From NCBI RefSeq assembly GCF_018343625.1, contig NZ_JAGYPG010000003.1:189102-253101 (forward strand): DNA of 64,000 nt. Direction: 5' to 3'. The notes below the pieces were generated by a model. The model made no database searches. It worked only from the letters and a program-made list of their open reading frames with translations, and was not told the origin of the DNA. The translations under genes were made by a program, and so were the position numbers. This stretch comes from Lederbergia citri. Its GTDB lineage: Bacteria > Bacillota > Bacilli > Bacillales > Bacillaceae_C. Positions 35,033 through 43,515 of the stretch are shown here, in pieces (the first letter of the stretch is position 1; every line of letters starts with the position of its first letter).

Positions 35033-35820
35033 AAAATACAGGACTTTCACTAGGGGGCGGCTCTCTTAGAGGTGTTGCCCACATCGGGGTTTTAAAAGAA
35101 TTGATGAATCAACAAATCGAAATTACTCATATTGCGGGAACGAGTGCAGGTGCCGTTGTTGGGGGATTGTTTGCGAGCGGAATGCATCCGGATCAGATGA
35201 AAAGTGTTCTTCACGATTTGTCAATCCGTCGGCATATTGACATTGGCTTTAGTCGTAAAGGTTGGATCAAAGGGGACCGCATTTACCAAACGTTATTAAA
35301 GTTGACAGAGGGTAAACACTTTTCAGATTTGAATATCCCATTTGCTGTTATTTGTGTGGATTTAATATCAGGAGAAATGGAAGTCATAGATTCTGGAGAA
35401 GTGGCGATTGCTATCCGTGCAAGCATTGCTATTCCGGGAGTATTTTCACCTGTTGAAACGGGAAATAAAATCTTAGTGGATGGTTATATTTTGAATAATA
35501 ACCCGGCGGATATTGTAAGGAAAATGGGTGCGGAAAAAGTAACATCGGTTCGAGTTCAAAGCTCCCATGTTAACCAACCTTCAAATCTTTTTTCGGTGTT
35601 AAATAGATATATCGATATTGCAAGTGATTATAATACGGATCGTTGTCTTGAAGAACATGCTGATGTATTAATAGATATTGATTTACGAGAAATCGGGCGA
35701 TTTGAAACGAAGTCTTTATCGAAGGTGATTCAATTAGGCCAGCTTGAGGCACAGAAAGTTCTGTATAAAAGACAAAGCAAGGTGGTCTATATGGATCAAT
35801 GGCTGCGGAGAGTGCATTGA
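35029..35820 (+). CDS. Patatin-like phospholipase
   Basis: A 263-residue cytoplasmic or membrane-associated serine lipase. The oxyanion loop GGGSLRG (9-15), nucleophile Ser39 in GTSAG and Asp151 in DGY form the Ser-Asp dyad, so it should be active. Bacillus relatives include YlbK. The start is TTG, overlapping the dedA stop, with GGGAGG 9 bases upstream. It is the last gene of a lipid-related operon. Confidence 0.9.
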   Translation: MKNTGLSLGGGSLRGVAHIGVLKELMNQQIEITHIAGTSAGAVVGGLFASGMHPDQMKSVLHDLSIRRHIDIGFSRKGWIKGDRIYQTLLKLTEGKHFSDLNIPFAVICVDLISGEMEVIDSGEVAIAIRASIAIPGVFSPVETGNKILVDGYILNNNPADIVRKMGAEKVTSVRVQSSHVNQPSNLFSVLNRYIDIASDYNTDRCLEEHADVLIDIDLREIGRFETKSLSKVIQLGQLEAQKVLYKRQSKVVYMDQWLRRVH

Positions 35821-35899
35821 AAAATAATTTATACGCTGTGCCCACTTATTGAAACTATGTCCTGAAAATTTTCGTCTGTATTACTAGGAGGGGCGCAGT

Positions 35900-36325
35900 A
35901 TGATAAAAAAATTAATAATGACGGTTATTATATTTGCTCTTTTTGGAGCTTTTCTTTATGGATATATGGTTTTGCAATACAAAGAAAAAAAGATAAATGA
36001 AGCTGTATATATGGAGTATAGTGAGATTACGAAAATCATATTTTATGATGGTAGAGGTAATAATCCGCCGATTACCCTTGAAGATAAAGAGAAGATACAA
36101 GAATTTAACAATCTGTTGGACGGTTACATAATTAAAAAGGAAAAATTTCATGAGAAATCCAAGGGATGGATTCATAGGGCGGATTTTTATAAGGACGACA
36201 AGCAATTTATGAGTATTACTTTTTCTAATCCAATGCAAATAAACGGGAAATATTATGAAATAGTTGAAGGTGATATTAATCCGGAAACAATTGATAACTT
36301 TTTAAAGTCTATTGATTCGGATTAA
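35900..36325 (+). CDS. Membrane-anchored protein of unknown function
   Basis: 141 residues: one N-terminal membrane helix (about 4-24) followed by an extracytoplasmic domain of about 115 residues. AGGAGGGG lies 7 bases before the ATG. The domain pattern (EYSEITKIIFYDGRGNNPP, then KGWIHRADFYKDDKQFMSIT) resembles small lipoprotein-like Bacillus proteins that compare measured values, but I cannot assign a family. Confidence 0.72.
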   Translation: MIKKLIMTVIIFALFGAFLYGYMVLQYKEKKINEAVYMEYSEITKIIFYDGRGNNPPITLEDKEKIQEFNNLLDGYIIKKEKFHEKSKGWIHRADFYKDDKQFMSITFSNPMQINGKYYEIVEGDINPETIDNFLKSIDSD

Positions 36326-36328
36326 TGC

Positions 36329-36511
36329 TTATTTGAGTCTAGTTTTAATAAACAAACCAGTTGCAAGTATGAAAGCTGTTGTTCCTATGATAATTTGAAA
36401 AGAAGCTATGTCAATTGGATTGACAAGTTTATATGTAAAAGACAGGATCGTGAGAAACAAATATATACAAATAATAATCAGAAGTATAATATTGAACGCT
36501 TTTTTCAACAT
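36329..36511 (-). CDS. Small two-helix membrane protein
   Basis: 60 residues, almost entirely two hydrophobic helices (IILLIIICIYLFLTILSFTY and IIIGTTAFILATGLFI) with basic ends. A modest GTGGTG ribosome site precedes the ATG. It ends 4 bases from the convergent gene. No family recognised; real but minor. Confidence 0.6.
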   Translation of the reverse strand: MLKKAFNIILLIIICIYLFLTILSFTYKLVNPIDIASFQIIIGTTAFILATGLFIKTRLK

Positions 36512-36654
36512 TTATTCACCACTTTAAAATGAACTACTAAAATCCCCTTTTTAAGTTTGGTATATTGAATGGAATAAAACGGATAACTTGATACCAGAAT
36601 ACTACAAAAATTTAGCAGGAAGAAAATAATTTTTTCTATAATTATCAGGGTAAC

Positions 36655-36689
36655 ATGAAGAAAAGAAAGCCTGTTTTAGTAGGCTTTCT
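36655..36689 (-). terminator. Terminator of the YbjQ operon
   Basis: AGAAAGCCT and AGGCTTTCT (36664-36672, 36681-36689) form a 9-bp stem, followed on the minus strand by CTTTTCTTC. Confidence 0.8.
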
Positions 36690-36697
36690 AATGTATG

Positions 36698-36925
36698 TTA
36701 ATCTTCTTCCTTATAAAAACGTTCTCCTGTATCTGGGTTAAAATAAACGACCAATCTTTTCTGGGTTGTTGGATCAATAGAAACCTCTTTTGTACGGACG
36801 AAGCCGTCAGGTACCTTCTGACCGTGTTTTGTTTTAAACCGGCGATCCCAAATAAACCAAGAACCGAAAATTAAGATGATCACAATGATAATCTGCAAAC
36901 CGTATAATCCAAGAAACCATTTCAT
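36698..36925 (-). CDS. Small membrane protein with C-terminal hydrophilic domain
   Basis: 75 residues: an N-terminal membrane helix (GLQIIIVIILIFGSWFIW) and a 45-residue cytosolic tail ending DPTTQKRLVVYFNPDTGERF. GAGGAG lies 8 bases before the ATG. It is separated from the YbjQ gene by 4 bases, so the two are co-transcribed and may work together. No family recognised. Confidence 0.75.
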   Translation of the reverse strand: MKWFLGLYGLQIIIVIILIFGSWFIWDRRFKTKHGQKVPDGFVRTKEVSIDPTTQKRLVVYFNPDTGERFYKEED

Positions 36926-36929
36926 CTCT

Positions 36930-37250
36930 TTACTCCTCTTCGGCTACAACAGCAGTTCCGTAAGCGACGATTTCACTCATGTTTTGGCCGATTTCACCTG
37001 AATCAAAACGCATCATAATAATCGCATTTGCACCCATTACCTTTGCATTTTCAACCATACGATCCATTGCTTGCTTCCGTGCATCTTCCAACATTTCCGT
37101 GTATTGATTAATTTCTCCGCCGACTAAACCTTTCAAAGCAGCGACAATATCTTTGCCAAGACCGCGTGCTCTAACGGTTAAGCCGAAAACAGGACCTTTA
37201 ACTTCTTTAATTTTATGATTGGCGATATTTTCTGTAGTAACGATTATCAT
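36930..37250 (-). CDS. YbjQ/UPF0145 family protein
   Basis: A 106-residue cytoplasmic protein of the YbjQ (UPF0145) family. Seen: MIIVTTENIANHKIKEVKG at the start and GANAIIMMRFDSGEI in the second half, both typical. The family forms pentamers; it is sometimes called heavy-metal-binding, but its activity is not established. It is followed by a small membrane protein gene 4 bases downstream. Confidence 0.9.
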   Translation of the reverse strand: MIIVTTENIANHKIKEVKGPVFGLTVRARGLGKDIVAALKGLVGGEINQYTEMLEDARKQAMDRMVENAKVMGANAIIMMRFDSGEIGQNMSEIVAYGTAVVAEEE

Positions 37251-37321
37251 GATGCATACAACTCCTTATTGGGTAATTTATCCTTATTTTAACTGAATGG
37301 TAGCGGATAGTCATCAGAATA

Positions 37322-37708
37322 TTAGCTACTTTTTTTATGCCACTCAATTAAATTAATGGCATTTCCATCAGGATCATATACATCAAAGTAGATGTGATCA
37401 TTCATTTCTGATGACCATTTATTAATCTCGCCGAGTTTATAGCCCTGAGTTTTTAGACGATCATAAATGCTTAAAACATCATTACAAAATAAGTTAAAGG
37501 CTGGTTGTTTTAAAATATGTAAATTTTCCTTTGTTTCTATTAATGTTAGTAAAGGAGAATTTTCACTAATTATGTAATTAGCACCTCTACCATTTTCCCA
37601 TTGTTCAACATCACGAAGCTTAAGACCTAATACATCAGAATAGAATGGCACGGATGCTTCTATGTTACTCACTCTTAAAAAAACAGCTCCCAAAAAATGT
37701 ACTGTCAT
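37322..37708 (-). CDS. VOC (glyoxalase/dioxygenase) family protein
   Basis: A 128-residue single-domain vicinal oxygen chelate protein with two beta-alpha-beta-beta-beta modules. Typical segments: FLRVSNIEASVPFYSDVLGL, and the C-terminal FDVYDPDGNAINLIEWHKK with the metal-ligand Glu. Activity (glyoxalase, dioxygenase or antibiotic-binding) cannot be assigned. GAGGTG lies before ATG 37708. Confidence 0.88.
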   Translation of the reverse strand: MTVHFLGAVFLRVSNIEASVPFYSDVLGLKLRDVEQWENGRGANYIISENSPLLTLIETKENLHILKQPAFNLFCNDVLSIYDRLKTQGYKLGEINKWSSEMNDHIYFDVYDPDGNAINLIEWHKKSS

Positions 37709-37882
37709 AATGGCACCTCACATTGAATCAATTACTAATATAATTCTGTAAAACTTCTATAAACTCCTCAATGTATTGAAAAAAGCGTTAACGTATTACG
37801 CTTTCGCAAATGGAGAATAATAAGGCAGGAATTTGATAATCTACAGCGAATACATTGTCTATTAAAACTTTGGAGGCGTACT

Positions 37883-38386
37883 ATGTATACAACAATTGAA
37901 GATTTTTTGGTAGATTGGGGACACGAAAGCGGGTCAACGCTAAAACTCTTTAATGTGTTGACGGATGAATCGCTTGCACAAGAAGTATCACCACAAAATC
38001 GAACGCTTGGACGGATTGCTTGGCATATTGTCACTACTTTGGATGAGATGATGGGGAGGACTGGACTAAAATTTGATGGAGCACCACATGATTCAAAAGT
38101 TCCACATTCTGCTAGTGAAATAGCTGAAGCGTACTGTTCCTCAAGTGATGCTATGGTTACCGCAATTCGTGAACAGTGGACAGATGAAACACTGAAAGAA
38201 GAAAAAGATATGTATGGGGAAATGTGGTCAATTTCAACGACGTTTAAAGTGCTTATTACTCATCAAGCCCATCACCGTGGTCAATTGACCGTTCTCATGC
38301 GTCAAGCTGGTTTAATCGTTCCAGGTGTATATGGACCTGCAAGGGAAGAATGGGCAGCATTTGGTGGACAAGCGCCTGAAGTATAA
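37883..38386 (+). CDS. DinB family protein (DUF664/YfiT type)
   Basis: A 167-residue DinB-fold metalloprotein, with the three expected metal histidines: His48 in RIAWHIV and two in THQAHHRGQL. The second DinB protein in the window, not closely similar to the one at 30.3 kb. GGAGGCG lies just before the ATG. It has its own promoter region and terminator. Confidence 0.88.
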   Translation: MYTTIEDFLVDWGHESGSTLKLFNVLTDESLAQEVSPQNRTLGRIAWHIVTTLDEMMGRTGLKFDGAPHDSKVPHSASEIAEAYCSSSDAMVTAIREQWTDETLKEEKDMYGEMWSISTTFKVLITHQAHHRGQLTVLMRQAGLIVPGVYGPAREEWAAFGGQAPEV

Positions 38387-38394
38387 AATTTGTA

Positions 38395-38431
38395 AGAGCC
38401 TATTTTGAGAATTTTCAGGATAGGCTCTTTA
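38395..38431 (+). terminator. Terminator after the second DinB gene
   Basis: AGAGCCTAT (38395-38403) pairs with ATAGGCTCT (38420-38428), followed by TTTATTG. Confidence 0.8.
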
Positions 38432-38473
38432 TTGTTATAATCAGGGAAAACCTTTTTCGGTGAGGAGTATATT

Positions 38474-39739
38474 ATGCATAAACCAATACTGCTGATAATT
38501 TTAATATTATTCACAATTTTATCAGGTTGCTCTACAAAGAAATCTTTGCCAATCGAAGATTTGCCTTCCAATAATAATGAATGGCATCCTAAAGAAGTTT
38601 CTCCTTCTTCCTTTGAGATTGAGCAAATCGTGAAATTGGCCAATAATGGCATGGTGATTGATTCGCCATTTACTGTTTTTGAGAGCACAATTCAGCAGGT
38701 AAGGTCCGATTGGGGAGAGCCAGATCAAATAGATGAAGTAGCAGGTGGCTCTTATGCTACTTATAAAGAAAGAAACACGGTTTTTGGCTTTAATCAAGAC
38801 GGGGAAATCTATGATGTACGTTTTTATAATAATAACTTACGAGAATTAACGATTGAAGAGGTTGAACATGAGATTGGGCAGCCAATAGACATTAGGAAAA
38901 ACAATCAGGAAAGTATTTATGTTTATGAATTGAAAAATGAAATTGAGTTAAAAATGATATTCCCCAATGATACAAAGCGTTTGGGCCATATTTCTATTTA
39001 CAATCCGGCTCTAGCTAAAGCTGAACAATATGTTCTCGATATAAAAGGGAATTCGAATCAACTATCCGACAAAGCGTGGAAAAATATGCAAAACTGGCGT
39101 GACCAAATCAAAAAGTTTACAGTTGAACATAAAAATGTGTATTTAAATGGTCCGAATAAGAAGAGAGTGGCTTTGACTTTCGATGACGGACCCGATGATA
39201 TAATCACCCCGGCAATCATTAATATATTGAATGATTATAAAGTTAAAGGGAATTTTTTCTTTTTAGGCACTAATGTAAAGCTTCATACTGACGTTGTTAG
39301 AAAAGCTTATGAGAGTGGGCATTTAGTTTTAAGCCATAGCTTGAATCATATAGAGCTGTCGAAATTAGGAAAAGGGGAAGTCGAAAAGGAAATTGTTAGT
39401 GCAGGTGAAGAAATCCAATCCGTAATTGGAAAAAAGCCTGCTATTATACGACCACCTTATGGAGAAACAAATGAGCAAGTAGTCTCTGTTTCAGAAGAAC
39501 AAGGATATTCCATTGTTCTTTGGTCCATCGATACACTGGATTGGTCACAAAGAGAGTCAACTAACATCGTCGATAATGTAGTAAAAAATTTGCGCAACGG
39601 AGACATTATCTTAATGCATTCAGACTCCGATAAAACGGAAACGGAAAAAGCTCTTCCGCTCATGATAGAAGCTTTAGAAAAAATGGATTTTGAAATTGTA
39701 AATCTAGAAGATTTATTAAATATAAAAGCGTATCAATAA
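38474..39739 (+). CDS. DUF4309-polysaccharide deacetylase lipoprotein
   Basis: A 421-residue surface lipoprotein. Lipobox LSGC (Cys17 region), then a DUF4309 domain (about residues 55-180, FESTIQQVRSDWGEPDQIDE), and a NodB polysaccharide deacetylase domain (about 225-415). All NodB motifs are present: TFDDGPD with Asp237 and metal Asp238, His288 and His292 in SHSLNH, RPPYGE, WSIDTLDW and ILMHSD. It should deacetylate peptidoglycan or another N-acetylglucosamine polymer at the cell surface. The pairing with DUF4309 is unusual and may give localisation. GAGGAG precedes the ATG. Confidence 0.9.
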   Translation: MHKPILLIILILFTILSGCSTKKSLPIEDLPSNNNEWHPKEVSPSSFEIEQIVKLANNGMVIDSPFTVFESTIQQVRSDWGEPDQIDEVAGGSYATYKERNTVFGFNQDGEIYDVRFYNNNLRELTIEEVEHEIGQPIDIRKNNQESIYVYELKNEIELKMIFPNDTKRLGHISIYNPALAKAEQYVLDIKGNSNQLSDKAWKNMQNWRDQIKKFTVEHKNVYLNGPNKKRVALTFDDGPDDIITPAIINILNDYKVKGNFFFLGTNVKLHTDVVRKAYESGHLVLSHSLNHIELSKLGKGEVEKEIVSAGEEIQSVIGKKPAIIRPPYGETNEQVVSVSEEQGYSIVLWSIDTLDWSQRESTNIVDNVVKNLRNGDIILMHSDSDKTETEKALPLMIEALEKMDFEIVNLEDLLNIKAYQ

Positions 39740-39758
39740 GAAACGGGGTGTGGAATAA

Positions 39759-40268
39759 ATGGAAGGTCTAATTATTAGAGAGTTGCTAAAAGAAGATTGT
39801 GTGGTAATTTCGAAAGCTTTTGCTGAACAAGGATGGAATAAGCCTATCTCCCAATACGAAAGTTATCTTTCTGAGCAAAAAGAAGGCTTCAGGAAAATAT
39901 TAGTTGCAGAGTACAAAGGTGAGTTTGCAGGATACTTAACGATAAGGTGGCGATCTGATTATGAGCCATTCTTTTCGGCAGCTATTCCAGAAATTGTGGA
40001 TTTAAACGTATTAATAAAGTTTCAGAAAAAAGGAATTGCCACAGCTCTTTTGGATGAAGCAGAAAAAATTGTTAGTGAACAATACGATGTCATCGGAATC
40101 GGTTTCGGCCTTACAAGTGATTACGGAGCAGCCCAAAGAATATATGTGAAAAGGGGATATATTCCGGACGGCTTAGGTATTTCTCAAAATGGGAAATTCT
40201 TGACCTATGGCGATCAAATTATAGTGGATGATGATTTAGTTTTGTATTTGACGAAGAGGTTAAAATAG
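39759..40268 (+). CDS. GNAT family N-acetyltransferase
   Basis: A 169-residue GNAT acyltransferase. The acetyl-CoA loop is FQKKGIATALLDEAEKI (Q/RxxGxG/A), and the C-terminal part AAQRIYVKRGYIPDG is the usual motif B. Substrate unknown. It starts 19 bases after the deacetylase gene and is probably co-transcribed with it. Confidence 0.9.
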   Translation: MEGLIIRELLKEDCVVISKAFAEQGWNKPISQYESYLSEQKEGFRKILVAEYKGEFAGYLTIRWRSDYEPFFSAAIPEIVDLNVLIKFQKKGIATALLDEAEKIVSEQYDVIGIGFGLTSDYGAAQRIYVKRGYIPDGLGISQNGKFLTYGDQIIVDDDLVLYLTKRLK

Positions 40269-40337
40269 TTAGGTTTTTTAACGCAAAATCATCTAATTTC
40301 GTATAAGTTCTATAAAAAAGTAAAAGGGGAATTAAAA

Positions 40338-41165
40338 ATGAACCGTCCTCAGTCTTGGGAAAATTGTGATAAAGATATAAAGATGTTTATCATTTCGTTG
40401 ACGAAAAAAATAGAAGAGGAATTAGGTACAAATTTGATAGGTATTTATCTTCATGGCTCGCTGGCGATGGGAAGCTATTATCGTCCAAAAAGTGATATCG
40501 ATATTATTATAGTTGTTGGGCATAAACTCGATAAAGAAATTGCAAACAAAGTAGGAGTTTCGATTGCAATGGAAACGCACAATAGACCTACAATTGGCGA
40601 CGTCGAATTAAGTATTATTACAAAAGAGGTAGCAAAACTAGTACCTGTGCCAACTCCATATGAACTTCATTACAGTACGGAATGGGCCAAAAAGATACTA
40701 AATAACGAAGTGGATTATAGTCTAGAAGTGACCGACTCTGATCTTCCTTCACATCTGACATATGTTTTACAGCGAGGGATTTGCTTGTACGGGCAACCGA
40801 TACAAGATGTTTTTGGACAATATCCTTGGAAATCTTTTATGGATTCGATTATTTACGATCTTGAATGGATTCTTGAAAGTGATAACATTCTAGAATCCCC
40901 GTATTACACTGTTCTAAATATTTGTCGGGTATTTCAATTACTGAGCGAAAACAACCAAACTGTCCATAGTAAAGACGAAGGTGGGGAATGGGGATTATTG
41001 CATTTACCGCACAAATATCATGCTCTTATTCAACAAGCTCTCGATGTGTATCGTTCATCCGAAATAGTGAGTGAAGAACAACGAAAAACAGGCGGCAGGG
41101 AATGGAATTCATCTACACTGCGCGCCTTTAGAGATTATGCAAGAGAAAAGCTATTAGCCTACTAG
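40338..41165 (+). CDS. AadA-like nucleotidyltransferase (DUF4111)
   Basis: A 275-residue protein with a Pol-beta nucleotidyltransferase domain, LHGSLAMGSYYRPKSDIDII, giving the GS-x-DxD active site, and a C-terminal DUF4111 helical domain, as in aminoglycoside (streptomycin/spectinomycin) adenylyltransferases ANT(3'')/ANT(9). Chromosomal relatives in Bacillus need not give resistance, and the true substrate is open. It is convergent with a second nucleotidyltransferase gene and the two coding regions overlap by 12 bp at their 3' ends. Confidence 0.83.
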   Translation: MNRPQSWENCDKDIKMFIISLTKKIEEELGTNLIGIYLHGSLAMGSYYRPKSDIDIIIVVGHKLDKEIANKVGVSIAMETHNRPTIGDVELSIITKEVAKLVPVPTPYELHYSTEWAKKILNNEVDYSLEVTDSDLPSHLTYVLQRGICLYGQPIQDVFGQYPWKSFMDSIIYDLEWILESDNILESPYYTVLNICRVFQLLSENNQTVHSKDEGGEWGLLHLPHKYHALIQQALDVYRSSEIVSEEQRKTGGREWNSSTLRAFRDYAREKLLAY

Positions 41166-41933
41166 CATTTCTTGTAAAAATCGATGAATCATTTTTTTAT
41201 CTTCACCCTCACCAATCACATCAAAATAAAGGTCCATCAACTCAAAAAGAACCTTATGGATGTTATCATTATTCATTTTTACTTCGTAGGTTCTTTTTAG
41301 TTTTGATAAAAATGGACTTTCCAAGTGATCGATCGATTTATCAAAATCATAGTTAATCCCATTTCGAATACAAAGAAAACGGATGATTTGGTCTCGGATG
41401 ACATCAATGTCTTTTAAAGCTTTAATATATTGCTGGCGTTTCAAAGCAACCGTTGCACTTCGAAAAAATTGCCATATAAAACTCAACGACTCTTTTCTCG
41501 TTTCAACGATGCTTGTAAAGCTCTGTGAAGTTAACGATTCTTCAAGCAGTCTTTGAATCTCGTTATCCTCACGGTCAAAAATAACCTTCCAATGTGGTTT
41601 AGTTGCCCTAAGCTTCGACTTCGACCATACACCTAAATCGAGCTCCAAAAAATTCGCAAAAAAGAAACAGGTTACAAAAATGTCTTCTTCATGGCGATAT
41701 ACCTTTTCCTTTAACACATGAAAATTTTGATGAATGTGTTTTAGAAGTTGATCATGAATTTGGACTACATCCTGACTATTTTTTACAACGATAAGAAGAT
41801 CCAAGTCAGAAAACTCATCTTTAAAACCTTTCGAGCCTGAACCGACCAACAGCAACCCTTGGATTTCATTTATCGTTTTAGAAAAACTTGTAATCTCATT
41901 TAATAGTTTCGTTCGATCTTTATTCTGATACAT
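41154..41933 (-). CDS. Nucleotidyltransferase-domain protein
   Basis: A 259-residue protein with a minimal Pol-beta nucleotidyltransferase site, LLVGSGSKGFKDEFSDLDLL (GS-x-DxD), and a third acidic residue in ELDLGVW. The C-terminal half is helical. It resembles aminoglycoside 6-adenylyltransferase (AadK-like) and related proteins more than DUF4111. GGGGAT lies before the ATG. The 3' end overlaps the opposite-strand nucleotidyltransferase by 12 bp. Confidence 0.82.
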   Translation of the reverse strand: MYQNKDRTKLLNEITSFSKTINEIQGLLLVGSGSKGFKDEFSDLDLLIVVKNSQDVVQIHDQLLKHIHQNFHVLKEKVYRHEEDIFVTCFFFANFLELDLGVWSKSKLRATKPHWKVIFDREDNEIQRLLEESLTSQSFTSIVETRKESLSFIWQFFRSATVALKRQQYIKALKDIDVIRDQIIRFLCIRNGINYDFDKSIDHLESPFLSKLKRTYEVKMNNDNIHKVLFELMDLYFDVIGEGEDKKMIHRFLQEMLVG

Positions 41934-41954
41934 AACTATCCCCGATCATTAGAC

Positions 41955-42971
41955 TTAAACTGCGACAAACCAGCGAACTCTTTCTTTTAATAATGATTCC
42001 GGCCATTCAACGGGTAAAGGTTTCCAGCTCTTTCCCGCGTCAATTGATTGAAAGATTCCGAGATTATTGACAGCGTAAAATACTCTCGGCTCTGATACGT
42101 GAGAAATAAGCGAAAAGATGGAAGACCCATCACGCTCAGGCAAGCCGTCCTGAACTACTTCCCACGGTTCTCCACTATCACGGCGTACAATGATTGTACT
42201 AGCTCTCTCAGGATCATAGGCTGAGTGTGCACCCCTTGCTGCAGAAGCTATCATTATGTCAGGATTTGAGGGATCAACAGCAATCTCTACAAGATACGTA
42301 TCTGATCCTAGTCCATCGTTGAAAGTTGCCCAAGTCTTACCGCCATCCAAACTTTCTGCAAAACCGCCGCCCGCTGCTTCATAAATACGACCTTTTGCAA
42401 GTGGGTTCATCGTCAACGTATGACAATCATATTGAGATCCAGGCTGACGATCCTTCCAAGTAATCCCCTTATCTTCGCTTTTCATGACACCACCGAGTTC
42501 AATCCCGACATAAATCTTTTGCTCATCATGAAGATCTGGTTGAATCCAGCGAACATGATGAGTATGAGGGCGCGGAGGAAAGCGCCATGTAGGTTTGGAC
42601 GGTAAATCAAGGAGCTTAGGGAAATGAACCCATGTTTGCCCGCCATCTTCAGAACGAAACAAATCACTCGGTTCTGTTCCCGCCCATACAACACTAAATC
42701 CATTGATTATTTCGGTTGGGCTAATCGCAACACTTAAAACACGTTTATGAATGATCCCTTTTCCAGCTGGCCTCCACGTCATACCGCCGTCATCACTAAT
42801 CCAAAGACCATCATTGAAACTCCCAGCATATAACCTTTCTGGTCGAACTGGATCCACTGCCAAGCAGTAGAAATCGTGAGGTGCCTTCATTTCATTGAGG
42901 CTCCAAACAGAGTTATTATTTTTCACCTTAAAAACTGAACTTCCAGCTACAAAATATAATGCAGATACCAT
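41955..42971 (-). CDS. BNR/Asp-box beta-propeller protein
   Basis: A 338-residue beta-propeller of the sialidase/YVTN-like type. Five Asp-boxes are visible: SDDGGMTW (59-66), SEDGGQTW (107-114), SEDKGITW (165-172), SLDGGKTW (207-214) and SIDAGKSW (309-316). There is no signal peptide. Sialidase activity is doubtful because the Arg triad is not obvious; the family is often annotated only as exo-alpha-sialidase-like or glycosyl hydrolase. GGAGATG lies upstream of the ATG. Confidence 0.83.
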   Translation of the reverse strand: MVSALYFVAGSSVFKVKNNNSVWSLNEMKAPHDFYCLAVDPVRPERLYAGSFNDGLWISDDGGMTWRPAGKGIIHKRVLSVAISPTEIINGFSVVWAGTEPSDLFRSEDGGQTWVHFPKLLDLPSKPTWRFPPRPHTHHVRWIQPDLHDEQKIYVGIELGGVMKSEDKGITWKDRQPGSQYDCHTLTMNPLAKGRIYEAAGGGFAESLDGGKTWATFNDGLGSDTYLVEIAVDPSNPDIMIASAARGAHSAYDPERASTIIVRRDSGEPWEVVQDGLPERDGSSIFSLISHVSEPRVFYAVNNLGIFQSIDAGKSWKPLPVEWPESLLKERVRWFVAV

Positions 42972-42977
42972 GACCCA

Positions 42978-43127
42978 TCATCTCCATATATTTTTTGAGT
43001 GTAACCTAATTTCCACGCCCATTGCTTTTTCAATCTCCTCCATTAATACTATTCTAGCCTTCTGTTCATTTTCCTCGTTATCCGAGTATTTTTGATGAGG
43101 AACATAATCAGAGGGAGGTTTTAGATA
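42978..43127 (-). pseudogene. C-terminal remnant of a lost gene
   Basis: An open frame of 49 codons with a stop at 42978-42980, coding-like in composition: LKPPSDYVPHQ, then KYSDNEENEQKARIVLMEEI, then EKAMGVEIRLHSKNIWR. No start codon or ribosome site precedes it; a TAA in frame sits at its 5' end. It ends 7 bases before the BNR gene starts, so an upstream operon partner has probably been deleted. Confidence 0.45.
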
Positions 43128-43515
43128 TTATCCAAATTGGATGCCACTCCATGAAAAAATAGTAATAATTGATAAAATTTTTGTTTAAATTGTAATGAAA
43201 TGCGTAAGATGTGGGAATTCTAGTATTATTTGCAATGAAAGTCAGAACTTTTACGTCTAATTCATAATGTTTTTTCATAGCGTACGATTTTATGAGTTGG
43301 GGATAGCTAAAAATGATTGCAAAAAGGAAACGTATGTTCTATAATTGTAATACTATCCAATGTTTTCATTCCTTATAAAAAAGTAGTCTATAGATTGTTC
43401 TCCAAAGTTAATAATCATCCTTGTTTTTTATTTTAAATATGTGAAACATTTTTTCCGGTAAATCGTCTATTAATAGATAAAAATAAGTTTCGTAAGAAAT
43501 TGGAAAGAGGTATAT
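43128..43515. other. AT-rich gene-free stretch with a possible zinc-ribbon scrap
   Basis: Together with the remnant, this makes a 544-bp gap. At 43195-43260 a 21-codon frame (MKCVRCGNSSIICNESQ) resembles the start of a zinc-ribbon protein, but it has no ribosome site and stops at once. I see no other feature except a GAAAGAGG ribosome site for the following MFS gene. Confidence 0.4.
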
